Below are positions 1-5,843 of a stretch of DNA of 12,642 nt, piece by piece; the stretch's first letter is position 1, and each line of letters opens with the position of its first letter. Under the pieces are notes generated by a model. The model did not search any database, had not been told where the DNA came from, and saw only the letters and a list, made by a program, of their open reading frames with translations. The position numbers and the translations under genes were made by a program. Origin of the DNA: an uncultured Ruminococcus sp. (GTDB taxonomy: Bacteria > Bacillota > Clostridia > Oscillospirales > Acutalibacteraceae). The stretch lies in the NCBI GenBank assembly GCA_902783815.1, contig CACZSM010000096.1, forward strand, positions 1 to 12,642, in the 5' to 3' direction.

Positions 1-3
1 CCG

Positions 4-23
4 CAAGCCTTTGAAAAGGCTTG
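4..23. repeat. Short perfect stem-loop at left edge
   Basis: Bases 4-11 (CAAGCCTT) pair perfectly with 16-23 (AAGGCTTG) around the loop TGAA. T-rich DNA follows only after about 10 bases, so it is a poor terminator by itself. It may be the tail of a dispersed hairpin repeat or of a terminator for a gene left of the window. The rest of 24-99 is T-rich and shows no gene. Confidence 0.45.
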
Positions 24-99
24 ACCGAAACTTTTGCCTTTTTGTTGGCTATTTTTCTTTTAAAGAAAGTTGAATTCCATGTTTTTTTTGGGTTATCTA

Positions 100-128
100 T
101 TGATTTAATAGTTATTTTTTGATATAAT
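100..128 (+). promoter_or_regulatory. Sigma-A promoter for the coiled-coil gene
   Basis: The -35 box TTGATT (100-105) and the -10 box TATAAT (123-128) are 17 bp apart, which is close to consensus. Transcription would start near 135, about 27 nt before the chosen ATG at 162. The surrounding DNA is strongly A+T rich. Confidence 0.75.
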
Positions 129-161
129 AATTTTATATTAATAGTTGAAGGGGTGTCCCTG

Positions 162-950
162 ATGTCAGATATGGAAAAAAAGATCGAGAATGTTGTGGAA
201 ATGGCTCAGACTGCCGATGATGCCGGAGAAGAAATTGTATCAGAAGTTGAGGAAGTTGAGGAAAACGAAACTATCTCTGATATAACGGATTCAAAGCTAA
301 CACCTGAGGAACAAATAGAATTCCTGAAAAGAAAGCTCGAACAGGCTGAAATGGAGGCAACCGATAACAGGATCGCTCTGATCGAAATGACAGCAGGCAG
401 GAATGCCCTGTATAAATCCTTGCAGGAAACGCAGATGCGTCTTGCAGAGGCCGTTGGTCAGAGGGAAAATGATGTTGAAGCGTATCAGAAGGAGCTTGAT
501 GCGAGACTTGACGAAAAACGGAAACTACAGGAACAGTATGATTCGATTGTCATAAAGGCAAAACGCTATGATGAGCTTCAGGAAAGCCTGGTCAAGATCA
601 AAATGAATGCGGAGATAAGAGCGCATGGGGTTATTGATGAGGCACAGGAAAAGGCTCTTGATACTATTATGCTTATCGACAGCATAGAAAAGGAAATCAA
701 ACTGTTCAGAGAGGATCTTACATACCTCAGAAGAGATATCCGTATCGGTACATTTACCCTCGATGACAGACTTGATAATGTCTATATGCGCCTTTGCAGA
801 AACCTTGATAAACTGCTCGTTATCAAGGAGGACTTCTGCCGGAAGAATTCACTGCCGCTTGATGATGACGAATTCCTTAATGAGGATGGAAAGGCTCCTA
901 CATTGAGTTACCCGGATGAAAATGGTGATCTTCCTGATGTAAAGGAATAA
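162..950 (+). CDS. Coiled-coil cytoplasmic protein, DivIVA-like
   Basis: The product is a 262-residue soluble protein of unknown function. I chose ATG 162 because GAAGGGG at 147-153 lies 8 nt upstream; an in-frame GTG at 153 overlaps that SD sequence. Residues 1-45 are acidic and probably disordered. Residues 47-145 form a long predicted coiled coil. Residues 148-190 (KMNAEIRAHGVIDEAQEKA and on) have the Ala-spaced helical pattern seen in the membrane-curvature and division proteins DivIVA/GpsB. The tail after 230 is acidic. No signal peptide or membrane helix is visible. It is transcribed alone, between its own promoter and a terminator. A role in division-site or cell-pole organisation is possible, but the resemblance is one of pattern only, and the DivIVA N-terminal membrane-binding motif is not evident. 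Confidence 0.85.
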   Translation: MSDMEKKIENVVEMAQTADDAGEEIVSEVEEVEENETISDITDSKLTPEEQIEFLKRKLEQAEMEATDNRIALIEMTAGRNALYKSLQETQMRLAEAVGQRENDVEAYQKELDARLDEKRKLQEQYDSIVIKAKRYDELQESLVKIKMNAEIRAHGVIDEAQEKALDTIMLIDSIEKEIKLFREDLTYLRRDIRIGTFTLDDRLDNVYMRLCRNLDKLLVIKEDFCRKNSLPLDDDEFLNEDGKAPTLSYPDENGDLPDVKE

Positions 951-959
951 TACAGTATG

Positions 960-987
960 AAAGGACTGCCGGAGAGGCAGCCCTTTT
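960..987 (+). terminator. Intrinsic terminator after coiled-coil gene
   Basis: The stem is AAAGGaCTGCC (960-970) paired with GGCAGcCCTTT (976-986), with one A/C mismatch and the loop GGAGA. It ends in a short TTTT run (984-987). The U-tract is short, so some read-through into the amidase gene is possible. Confidence 0.75.
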
Positions 988-1010
988 GTATGTCTGCAAA
1001 ACATAAAAAG

Positions 1011-1038
1011 CTCCGCTGCGTCATATATAATAGCGGAG
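1011..1038 (+). promoter_or_regulatory. Leader stem-loop covering the amidase SD
   Basis: CTCCGCT (1011-1017) pairs perfectly with AGCGGAG (1032-1038) across a 14-base loop. The right arm contains most of the SD sequence GGAGG (1035-1039) of the next gene. In the plus-strand RNA this could hide the ribosome site. Read on the minus strand it is followed by CTTTTT and resembles an intrinsic terminator, but no minus-strand gene is seen entering here. Confidence 0.45.
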
Positions 1039-1044
1039 GGATCA

Positions 1045-1764
1045 ATGGTGGAAAAATTAAGAGTATATTTTTGCTATTCGGCAGTGCTGATATGCGTATT
1101 TCTTTTCGGCGCATTGCTTTATGCTGCCGGGAATGAAAAGGGTGTGGAGGTAGTTACGGCATCGGCGGATGTGCGTCCTGTGATAGTTATTGATGCAGGC
1201 CACGGCGGAGAGGATGGCGGTGCAGAAGCTAATGGGGTTCTGGAAAAGAATATTAATCTCCCTATAGCTCTGAAGCTTAGGGATATGCTTGTGATGATGG
1301 GCTATGATGTGAAAATGGTAAGGGAAAGCGATATTTCTGTTTACGATAAGGATGCGGAAACTGTCAGGGATAAAAAAGTCTCGGATATAAAAAACAGGGT
1401 CGCAGTAATAAACAGCAGCAGAAATAATGTGCTGGTGAGCATACACCAGAATAAATTTGAACAGACTAAGTATAAGGGCGCGCAGGTGTTCTATTCAGAT
1501 AATTCACCGGAAAGTATAAAATTAGCGGAGTGCATACGCAAATCAGTTACTGGTCTGCTGCAGCCTGAAAATAAAAGAGAGCTTAAGGCTGATGATGACT
1601 CTGTATATATACTGAAAAAAGCGGAAGTCCCGGCAGTAATAGTCGAATGTGGATTCCTGTCGAATGAACAGGAGGCGGCTCTGCTTAAAACAGATGAGTA
1701 CCAGAATAAAATGGCATTTGCAATAATGTGCGGAACGATGGATTTCCTGAACAGCCGCAGCTGA
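1045..1764 (+). CDS. cwlD: N-acetylmuramoyl-L-alanine amidase, CwlD type
   Basis: This is a zinc-dependent peptidoglycan amidase (Amidase_3 family) that cuts between N-acetylmuramic acid and the stem peptide. It has 239 residues, the size expected of CwlD, which helps make muramic-delta-lactam in the spore cortex. Residues 7-27 form an N-terminal membrane anchor or uncleaved signal. The catalytic domain starts near residue 45 and shows VIDAGHGG with zinc ligand His53, Glu67 in LEKNIN, His134 in SIHQN, and catalytic Glu201 in VECGFLSN. All expected active-site residues are present, and there is no separate wall-binding domain. The start is ATG 1045 with GGAGG at 1035-1039. No convincing promoter lies between it and the upstream terminator. 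radA follows after 20 bp, so the two are probably cotranscribed. The symbol rests on size and architecture; a vegetative amidase of the same family is the alternative. Confidence 0.85.
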   Translation: MVEKLRVYFCYSAVLICVFLFGALLYAAGNEKGVEVVTASADVRPVIVIDAGHGGEDGGAEANGVLEKNINLPIALKLRDMLVMMGYDVKMVRESDISVYDKDAETVRDKKVSDIKNRVAVINSSRNNVLVSIHQNKFEQTKYKGAQVFYSDNSPESIKLAECIRKSVTGLLQPENKRELKADDDSVYILKKAEVPAVIVECGFLSNEQEAALLKTDEYQNKMAFAIMCGTMDFLNSRS

Positions 1765-1784
1765 ATAATAGGAGGAAGGTATAA

Positions 1785-3170
1785 ATGGCGGATAAGATAA
1801 AAAGTATATATGTGTGTACGGAATGTGGATATGAAAGCGCGAAATGGTATGGTAAATGTCCGGGCTGCGGAGAGTGGAATACTCTTAGTGAGGAGGTTCG
1901 TGAGGTAAGGAAGGGAAGCGCGTCAAAACCGGCTCTTGAACGCCGCACAAAGCCATCATCACTGCCGTTGCCTATCACTGAAATAACTACAGAGGACGAG
2001 GAAAGATATTTTACCGGTTCCGGAGAGCTTGACAGGGTACTCGGCGGCGGAATAGTCAAAGGCTCTCTGGTGCTGCTCGGCGGCGACCCCGGCATCGGAA
2101 AGTCAACAATACTGATGCAGATATGCGGACACCTCGGAAAAATATTGAAAATACTGTATATCTCCGGAGAGGAATCAAGACGGCAGATAAAACTGAGAGC
2201 CTCCCGGCTTGGAGTAAACAGCGAAAACCTTTATGTAATGACGGAAACGGATGTTGAAATAATAGCAGAGCATATCCAGAATGAAAAGCCTGATCTTGTG
2301 ATGATAGATTCCATTCAGACAATGAACTACAAGGAACTGAATTCATCACCGGGAAGCGTCAGTCAGGTAAGAGAATGTACAAATATACTTATGAGGACAT
2401 CAAAATCTATGGATGTACCGTGTATCATAGTAGGTCATGTGAATAAGGACGGGGCAATAGCAGGGCCAAAGGTTCTGGAGCATATTGTAGATGCGGTGCT
2501 GTATTTTGAGGGCGATAAGCAAATGTCCTACCGCATACTCCGCGCAGTGAAAAACAGATACGGGTCAACAAATGAAATAGGAGTATTCATAATGGGAGAT
2601 AAGGGTCTTGAAGAGGTAGAGAACCCGTCACTTATGCTCCTCTCGGGCAGACCAAAAAATGTAAGCGGAACCTGTGTAGCGTGTCCGATGGAGGGCAGCA
2701 GACCAATACTTGCGGAAATACAGGGTCTTGTGACGAATTCAGGCTTCGGCAATGCAAGGAGAATGTCGGCAGGATTTGATTATAACAGGATGTCAATGCT
2801 TCTTGCGGTGCTTGAAAAGAAGTGCGGATATTATTTTTCAAGCATGGATGCCTACATAAATGTTACGGGAGGTCTGAAGCTGGATGAGCCTGCAACAGAC
2901 CTTGCAGTAGCGCTGGCGCTTGTGAGCAGCCTTAAGGATATAATTGTGCCTGATGATGTACTTGCATTCGGAGAGGTCGGTCTTACAGGTGAGATACGCT
3001 CTGTAAATCATGCGGCGCAGCGTATAACGGAAGCGGCAAGACTTGGTTTTGGCAAATGTATTGTACCTTATCATAATCTGAGGAACCTTGTTTTGCCGGA
3101 GAATATCAGTATTGAGGTGGTAGGGGTAAAGACCATAAGGGACGCTGTTGCGGCTCTTGGAAGCCATTGA
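1785..3170 (+). CDS. radA: DNA repair protein RadA
   Basis: RadA (Sms) is a RecA-like ATPase that promotes branch migration in recombinational repair and natural transformation. The 461-residue length is normal. In order: a four-cysteine zinc finger at 11-28 (CTEC and CPGC; Cys11, 14, 25, 28), a Walker A motif GGDPGIGKST at 99-108, a Walker B-like strand LVMIDS at 171-176, the RadA-specific KNRYGST at 256-262, and a Lon-protease-like C-terminal domain from about 290 to the end (GEVGLTGEIRSV near 396-407). The start is ATG 1785 with AGGAGG at 1770-1775. It lies 20 bp downstream of the amidase gene, apparently in one transcript. Its last 65 bases overlap the end of a convergent small gene. No intrinsic terminator is visible downstream. 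Confidence 0.97.
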   Translation: MADKIKSIYVCTECGYESAKWYGKCPGCGEWNTLSEEVREVRKGSASKPALERRTKPSSLPLPITEITTEDEERYFTGSGELDRVLGGGIVKGSLVLLGGDPGIGKSTILMQICGHLGKILKILYISGEESRRQIKLRASRLGVNSENLYVMTETDVEIIAEHIQNEKPDLVMIDSIQTMNYKELNSSPGSVSQVRECTNILMRTSKSMDVPCIIVGHVNKDGAIAGPKVLEHIVDAVLYFEGDKQMSYRILRAVKNRYGSTNEIGVFIMGDKGLEEVENPSLMLLSGRPKNVSGTCVACPMEGSRPILAEIQGLVTNSGFGNARRMSAGFDYNRMSMLLAVLEKKCGYYFSSMDAYINVTGGLKLDEPATDLAVALALVSSLKDIIVPDDVLAFGEVGLTGEIRSVNHAAQRITEAARLGFGKCIVPYHNLRNLVLPENISIEVVGVKTIRDAVAALGSH

Positions 3171-3297
3171 AAACGGCGGCGCTGCGCTGGTGCGGACAGG
3201 CTGCCGGAGATGTGTTTGTGACAGCTCCGGGAAATTCAAGACAACAGCAGCCGTCATTCTGGTGGATGCAGTTCTCACTGCATAATATCATTGTCAT
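3106..3297 (-). CDS. Small cysteine-rich protein, unknown function
   Basis: The predicted product has 63 residues. Evidence that it is real: a perfect AGGAGG (forward bases 3305-3310) lies 8 nt before ATG, and the N-terminus shows a metal-site-like cysteine pattern, CSENC (Cys6, Cys10), HQNDGCCCLE (Cys17-19), then Cys34 in ACPH. From memory this resembles short clostridial proteins with a C-x3-C-x6-C plus CPH pattern, sometimes mislabelled hydroxymyristoyl-ACP dehydratase and similar to DUF1540-like proteins. That assignment is a recollection, not a search. A zinc or other metal site is plausible. Residues from about 43 on are low-complexity and overlap the last 65 bases of radA, so the C-terminal tail may be read-through after loss of an earlier stop. 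It converges with radA and diverges from the sortase cassette. Confidence 0.6.
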   Translation of the reverse strand: MTMILCSENCIHQNDGCCCLEFPGAVTNTSPAACPHQRSAAVFNGFQEPQQRPLWSLPLPPQY

Positions 3298-3338
3298 ATT
3301 CTGTTCCTCCTTAATGCGGTGTTTTTCCGGATGAATAT

Positions 3339-3369
3339 ATTATAGACACTTCCGCAACGGTTCATTCAA
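3339..3369 (-). promoter_or_regulatory. Possible promoter for the Cys-rich gene
   Basis: On the minus strand a consensus TATAAT (forward 3339-3344) is preceded by TTGAAT (forward 3364-3369) with a long 19-bp spacer. The start site would be near 3332, about 35 nt before the ATG. The -10 box is good; the spacing is not. Confidence 0.4.
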
Positions 3370-3495
3370 TTACATCAGAGAACCTCTGAAAACCTCATTA
3401 GTTGGTATCGTATGTGAAAAATATATAAAAAATTATGTAATAATTGGTAATTCGCTGTATGAAATGAGAAATGATGTCAGATTAGTAATATTTCG

Positions 3496-3524
3496 TTGAC
3501 ATTTTAGATTGGAAGTATTATAAT
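3496..3524 (+). promoter_or_regulatory. Perfect-consensus sigma-A promoter of the sortase cassette
   Basis: TTGACA (3496-3501) and TATAAT (3519-3524) are separated by exactly 17 bp, a full consensus match. Transcription should start near 3531. The 3298-3571 gap between the minus-strand Cys-rich gene and the cassette holds only this promoter, the divergent promoter of the small gene, a 10-bp-spaced repeat AACCTC (3381-3386 and 3391-3396) and A+T-rich DNA. Confidence 0.88.
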
Positions 3525-3530
3525 GATGAG

Positions 3531-3546
3531 GATGGTATAAGCCATC
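3531..3546 (+). promoter_or_regulatory. Stem-loop at the predicted mRNA 5' end
   Basis: GATGG (3531-3535) pairs with CCATC (3542-3546) around the loop TATAAG. Because the predicted start site is about 3531, the transcript would begin with this hairpin, an arrangement known to protect some mRNAs from 5'-end decay. The stem is short, so the case is modest. Confidence 0.35.
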
Positions 3547-3571
3547 ATATTATTGAAAGGATGTTGTAACT

Positions 3572-4162
3572 ATGAAAAAGTTTGCAAAGGTTATCGCTGC
3601 TGCACTCCTTGCGGCTACGGTTGCTGTTTCAACAGCAGTATCTGCTCTTGCTGCCGGTATCAATGCGGACGAGCAGAGGATTCTCAATGTTCTCGACACT
3701 ACAGCTAATCTTAATGGTAATCCTACAAAGATTCCTGTTGAGTATTACAATCAGGCCGAGTCATACTTCCTCCAGAGTGATGTTGATATCTCTAAGACTG
3801 AAGCAGATGAGATCATCAAAAAGATCAATGATGTAAAGGCTTACATCGAGTCAATCGGCGTAAGCAAGTGGAGTGAACTTAGTGATTCACAGATCCAGAA
3901 GATCGTTGGAATGTCAAATGATGTTGTAGGTGTTATCGATCTTGAGCTTTCATACTATAAGAACGCTGCTCCTGGCTCTAAGGTAAGAGTAACAAAGAAA
4001 GGCGGATCTACAAATGTAGGCGGAGATGATAAACCGGTTAAGGATACTGGTTTTGAAACTGGCGCTGCAGCAGTTACAGTTGCTGGTCTTGGCGCACTTC
4101 TTATTACAGCTGCCGGCGTGTATCTTGTAAATGCTCCTAAGAAGGAGAAGGTAGTTGAGTAA
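3572..4162 (+). CDS. Secreted small surface protein with sortase sorting signal
   Basis: This 196-residue surface protein is the likely substrate of the sortase encoded next. It has a signal peptide (basic MKKFAK, hydrophobic core, cleavage near ALA-A at 25-28). Residues 29-135 are mostly helical with no known fold, starting GINADEQ. A short Gly/Lys linker follows. The C-terminal sorting signal is VKDTG at 156-160, a hydrophobic helix at 164-186 and a charged tail NAPKKEKVVE. The motif departs from LPXTG in having Lys instead of Pro. The start is ATG 3572 with AAAGG at 3556-3560. All 14 isoleucine codons are ATC (11) or ATT (3), unlike the ATA-rich neighbours. With the consensus promoter this suggests high expression. 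It resembles, from memory, small helical clostridial surface proteins with a KxTG motif. No enzymatic residues are apparent. Confidence 0.88.
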   Translation: MKKFAKVIAAALLAATVAVSTAVSALAAGINADEQRILNVLDTTANLNGNPTKIPVEYYNQAESYFLQSDVDISKTEADEIIKKINDVKAYIESIGVSKWSELSDSQIQKIVGMSNDVVGVIDLELSYYKNAAPGSKVRVTKKGGSTNVGGDDKPVKDTGFETGAAAVTVAGLGALLITAAGVYLVNAPKKEKVVE

Positions 4163-4865
4163 GAGGAAGTCCTCACACCGTTCGATGAATGGGAAGAATT
4201 TTATAATTCTTCCCATTATATTTTCCCTGCTGATACTTGGAATATGTTATGCTGTGGTAATGCCGTCAGCAAGAACATTCATAAAAATGGGAAGTTTGTT
4301 TTTCTCCGATTCTGAAAAGAATTTTTCAAATGATTATAATAATATATTCGTTCCTGTTGCAGAGGAACCGGAGGAAGGCACAAGTGAAGTCTCCAAGGTG
4401 GAGGAGCCGAAAACAGTGCCTCTGTCAAGTATAGAATATCCTAAGATAGGAGAACAGTTCGGAGAGCTTATTATCGAGGACTGCCAGACAGATGTTAAGC
4501 TGTTTTTCGGAGACGGCTATGTAGAGCTGAATAACGGTGTAGGAATATATGCAGGGAGCTTTATTCCGGGATACGGAAAAACAATAATGATCGCGGGTCA
4601 TAACTGTACCTTTTTCAATGGTCTTAAATATGCAAAGGTAGGACAAAAGGTAAAGATCCGTACAAGCTATGGAAATTATACCTATGAGATAACTGATATC
4701 CAGATAAAAAATGCAAAGGATAAGAGCGCATATGATCTGGCAGCACAGACTGAAAATCTCATAATGTACACCTGTTATCCCTTTGACGCACTTGGATTTT
4801 ACCCTGACAGATACTTTGTTTATGGAAAGCTGGTTTCAGGGCCGGTCATTGATAAAAAAAGTTAA
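4155..4865 (+). CDS. Class D sortase
   Basis: Sortases are membrane-anchored cysteine transpeptidases that cut a C-terminal sorting signal and join the protein to the cell wall. The 236-residue protein has a basic N-terminus, a membrane helix at 15-36, an acidic linker to about 88 and a sortase fold to the end. Catalytic residues are His149 (AGHN), Cys207 (MYTCYP) and Arg219 (PDRYFVYGKL). The TCYP motif and short length point to class D. The start is TTG 4155, overlapping the end of the substrate gene by 8 bases, because AAGGAG (4142-4147) is 7 nt upstream; an in-frame ATG at 4185 would lose the basic N-terminus and has badly spaced SD bases. The overlap implies translational coupling. Class D enzymes in other Firmicutes act in wall anchoring and sometimes sporulation; which applies here is unknown. 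Confidence 0.92.
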   Translation: MSKRKSSHRSMNGKNFIILPIIFSLLILGICYAVVMPSARTFIKMGSLFFSDSEKNFSNDYNNIFVPVAEEPEEGTSEVSKVEEPKTVPLSSIEYPKIGEQFGELIIEDCQTDVKLFFGDGYVELNNGVGIYAGSFIPGYGKTIMIAGHNCTFFNGLKYAKVGQKVKIRTSYGNYTYEITDIQIKNAKDKSAYDLAAQTENLIMYTCYPFDALGFYPDRYFVYGKLVSGPVIDKKS

Positions 4866-4877
4866 GGGGGTATAGTT

Positions 4878-5783
4878 GTGTCTGATGAGGTAGAATTACA
4901 TTTTGACCCGGAGAAAAAGCATGAACACCATCACAGCAGACCAAAAAGATCTGTTGTAAAGCCGATAGTATATGGTTTTATGTCATTCATGCTTGCATTT
5001 GTGCTGTTTCTGTTGACGGTATGTATGGTGATAAGACTGACGCTGTTTTCAAGTGATTTTATGATAGGTTCTATGGCTTCCTGCGGCTATTATTCAATGG
5101 TAAAGGACGAGCTTAAGGATGGTCTTACAGCACTGGGACACGCAAGCGGTCTGCCGGACAGTTTCTGCGCGGAATTTGTTGAAACAATAGATTTCAGACA
5201 GGTCGAAATGAATTACATTGTTTCGTTCTATTCAGGTTCATCAACTTTAGTAGATGATACCAACTTTAAGCAGAGTTTTAGAGCGGCAATAGATAAGTAT
5301 ATCGAGGATAATAATATTGACAAAAGCAAGACAACGGAATCCAGTCTTGTAAATCTTGTCGATAAGGCGACTGATATATATATTGATAATGTCTCGATAC
5401 CGTTTTTCTCGATACTTGCCAATTATATATATAAACTCAGCGGAACTCTGAATGTGATAATGATGGTGCTTGTAGTTATTGCAGTAATAATAGGATTGCT
5501 GATATATTTTACGAACGAGTACAAGCACAGAAGACACAGATATCTTTGTTATGCTTTTATTACATCAGCAATAACAGCAGCGATTATTCCGACAATTGTT
5601 TATGTCAGCGGAATAGTGGCAAAGGTAAATCTTGGCACAAGATCTATATATAACCTTTTTGTGACCTATTTTTCATCCATGTTCAGATATTTCTATTACT
5701 TTGCAGGTATTTATCTGTTTTTGGCGATAATTACATTTGTATTCTTCAGAATAGCTTATGGTAAGACCGCAAAACATCATTAA
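4878..5783 (+). CDS. Four-helix membrane protein of sortase cassette, unknown function
   Basis: I do not recognise this 301-residue protein. The start is GTG 4878 with AAGGGGG at 4864-4870, 12 bp after the sortase gene, and a terminator follows, so it is the last gene of the cassette. The N-terminus is cytoplasmic-looking and rich in His and basic residues (HEHHHSRPKR at 15-24). Hydrophobic segments lie at about 30-53, 189-211, 222-246 and 268-291. Between the first and second is a region of about 135 residues (54-188), predicted to be outside the cell, with Cys69 and Cys97 as a possible disulfide pair. The basic segment YKHRRHR (215-221) follows helix 2. No catalytic motif is visible. Context suggests an accessory to the surface protein or sortase, such as an assembly or localisation factor. 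This is inference only. Confidence 0.85.
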   Translation: MSDEVELHFDPEKKHEHHHSRPKRSVVKPIVYGFMSFMLAFVLFLLTVCMVIRLTLFSSDFMIGSMASCGYYSMVKDELKDGLTALGHASGLPDSFCAEFVETIDFRQVEMNYIVSFYSGSSTLVDDTNFKQSFRAAIDKYIEDNNIDKSKTTESSLVNLVDKATDIYIDNVSIPFFSILANYIYKLSGTLNVIMMVLVVIAVIIGLLIYFTNEYKHRRHRYLCYAFITSAITAAIIPTIVYVSGIVAKVNLGTRSIYNLFVTYFSSMFRYFYYFAGIYLFLAIITFVFFRIAYGKTAKHH

Positions 5784-5790
5784 AAACTAT

Positions 5791-5825
5791 GGGACGCTCG
5801 TTTGGAGCGTCCCTGAATTTTTTTT
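5791..5825. terminator. Strong terminator between convergent genes
   Basis: A perfect 9-bp stem, GGGACGCTC (5791-5799) with GAGCGTCCC (5805-5813), loop GTTTG, is followed by a run of eight T (5818-5825). It ends the sortase cassette. On the minus strand the same stem is followed by ATAGTTTTT, so it probably also ends the convergent surface-protein transcript. Confidence 0.9.
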
Positions 5826-5843
5826 CGGCTGATTTATTATGAT

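Noticed and set aside
4..23. Terminator of an upstream gene
   Set aside because: The stem is sound, but no T-tract follows directly and no upstream gene is visible, so it was listed only as a stem-loop.
1026..1031. TATAAT just upstream of the amidase gene as a -10 box
   Set aside because: No -35 match lies 16-18 bp upstream, and the start site would fall within the SD of the gene.
2838..3278. 146-codon minus-strand open frame opposite radA
   Set aside because: It mostly overlaps conserved radA sequence and has no recognisable protein pattern; the shorter overlapping frame with an SD and Cys motif (3106-3297) is preferred.
4185..4187. ATG at 4185 as the sortase start
   Set aside because: Its nearest SD-like bases are too far away, while TTG 4155 has AAGGAG at 7 nt and keeps the basic N-terminal region.
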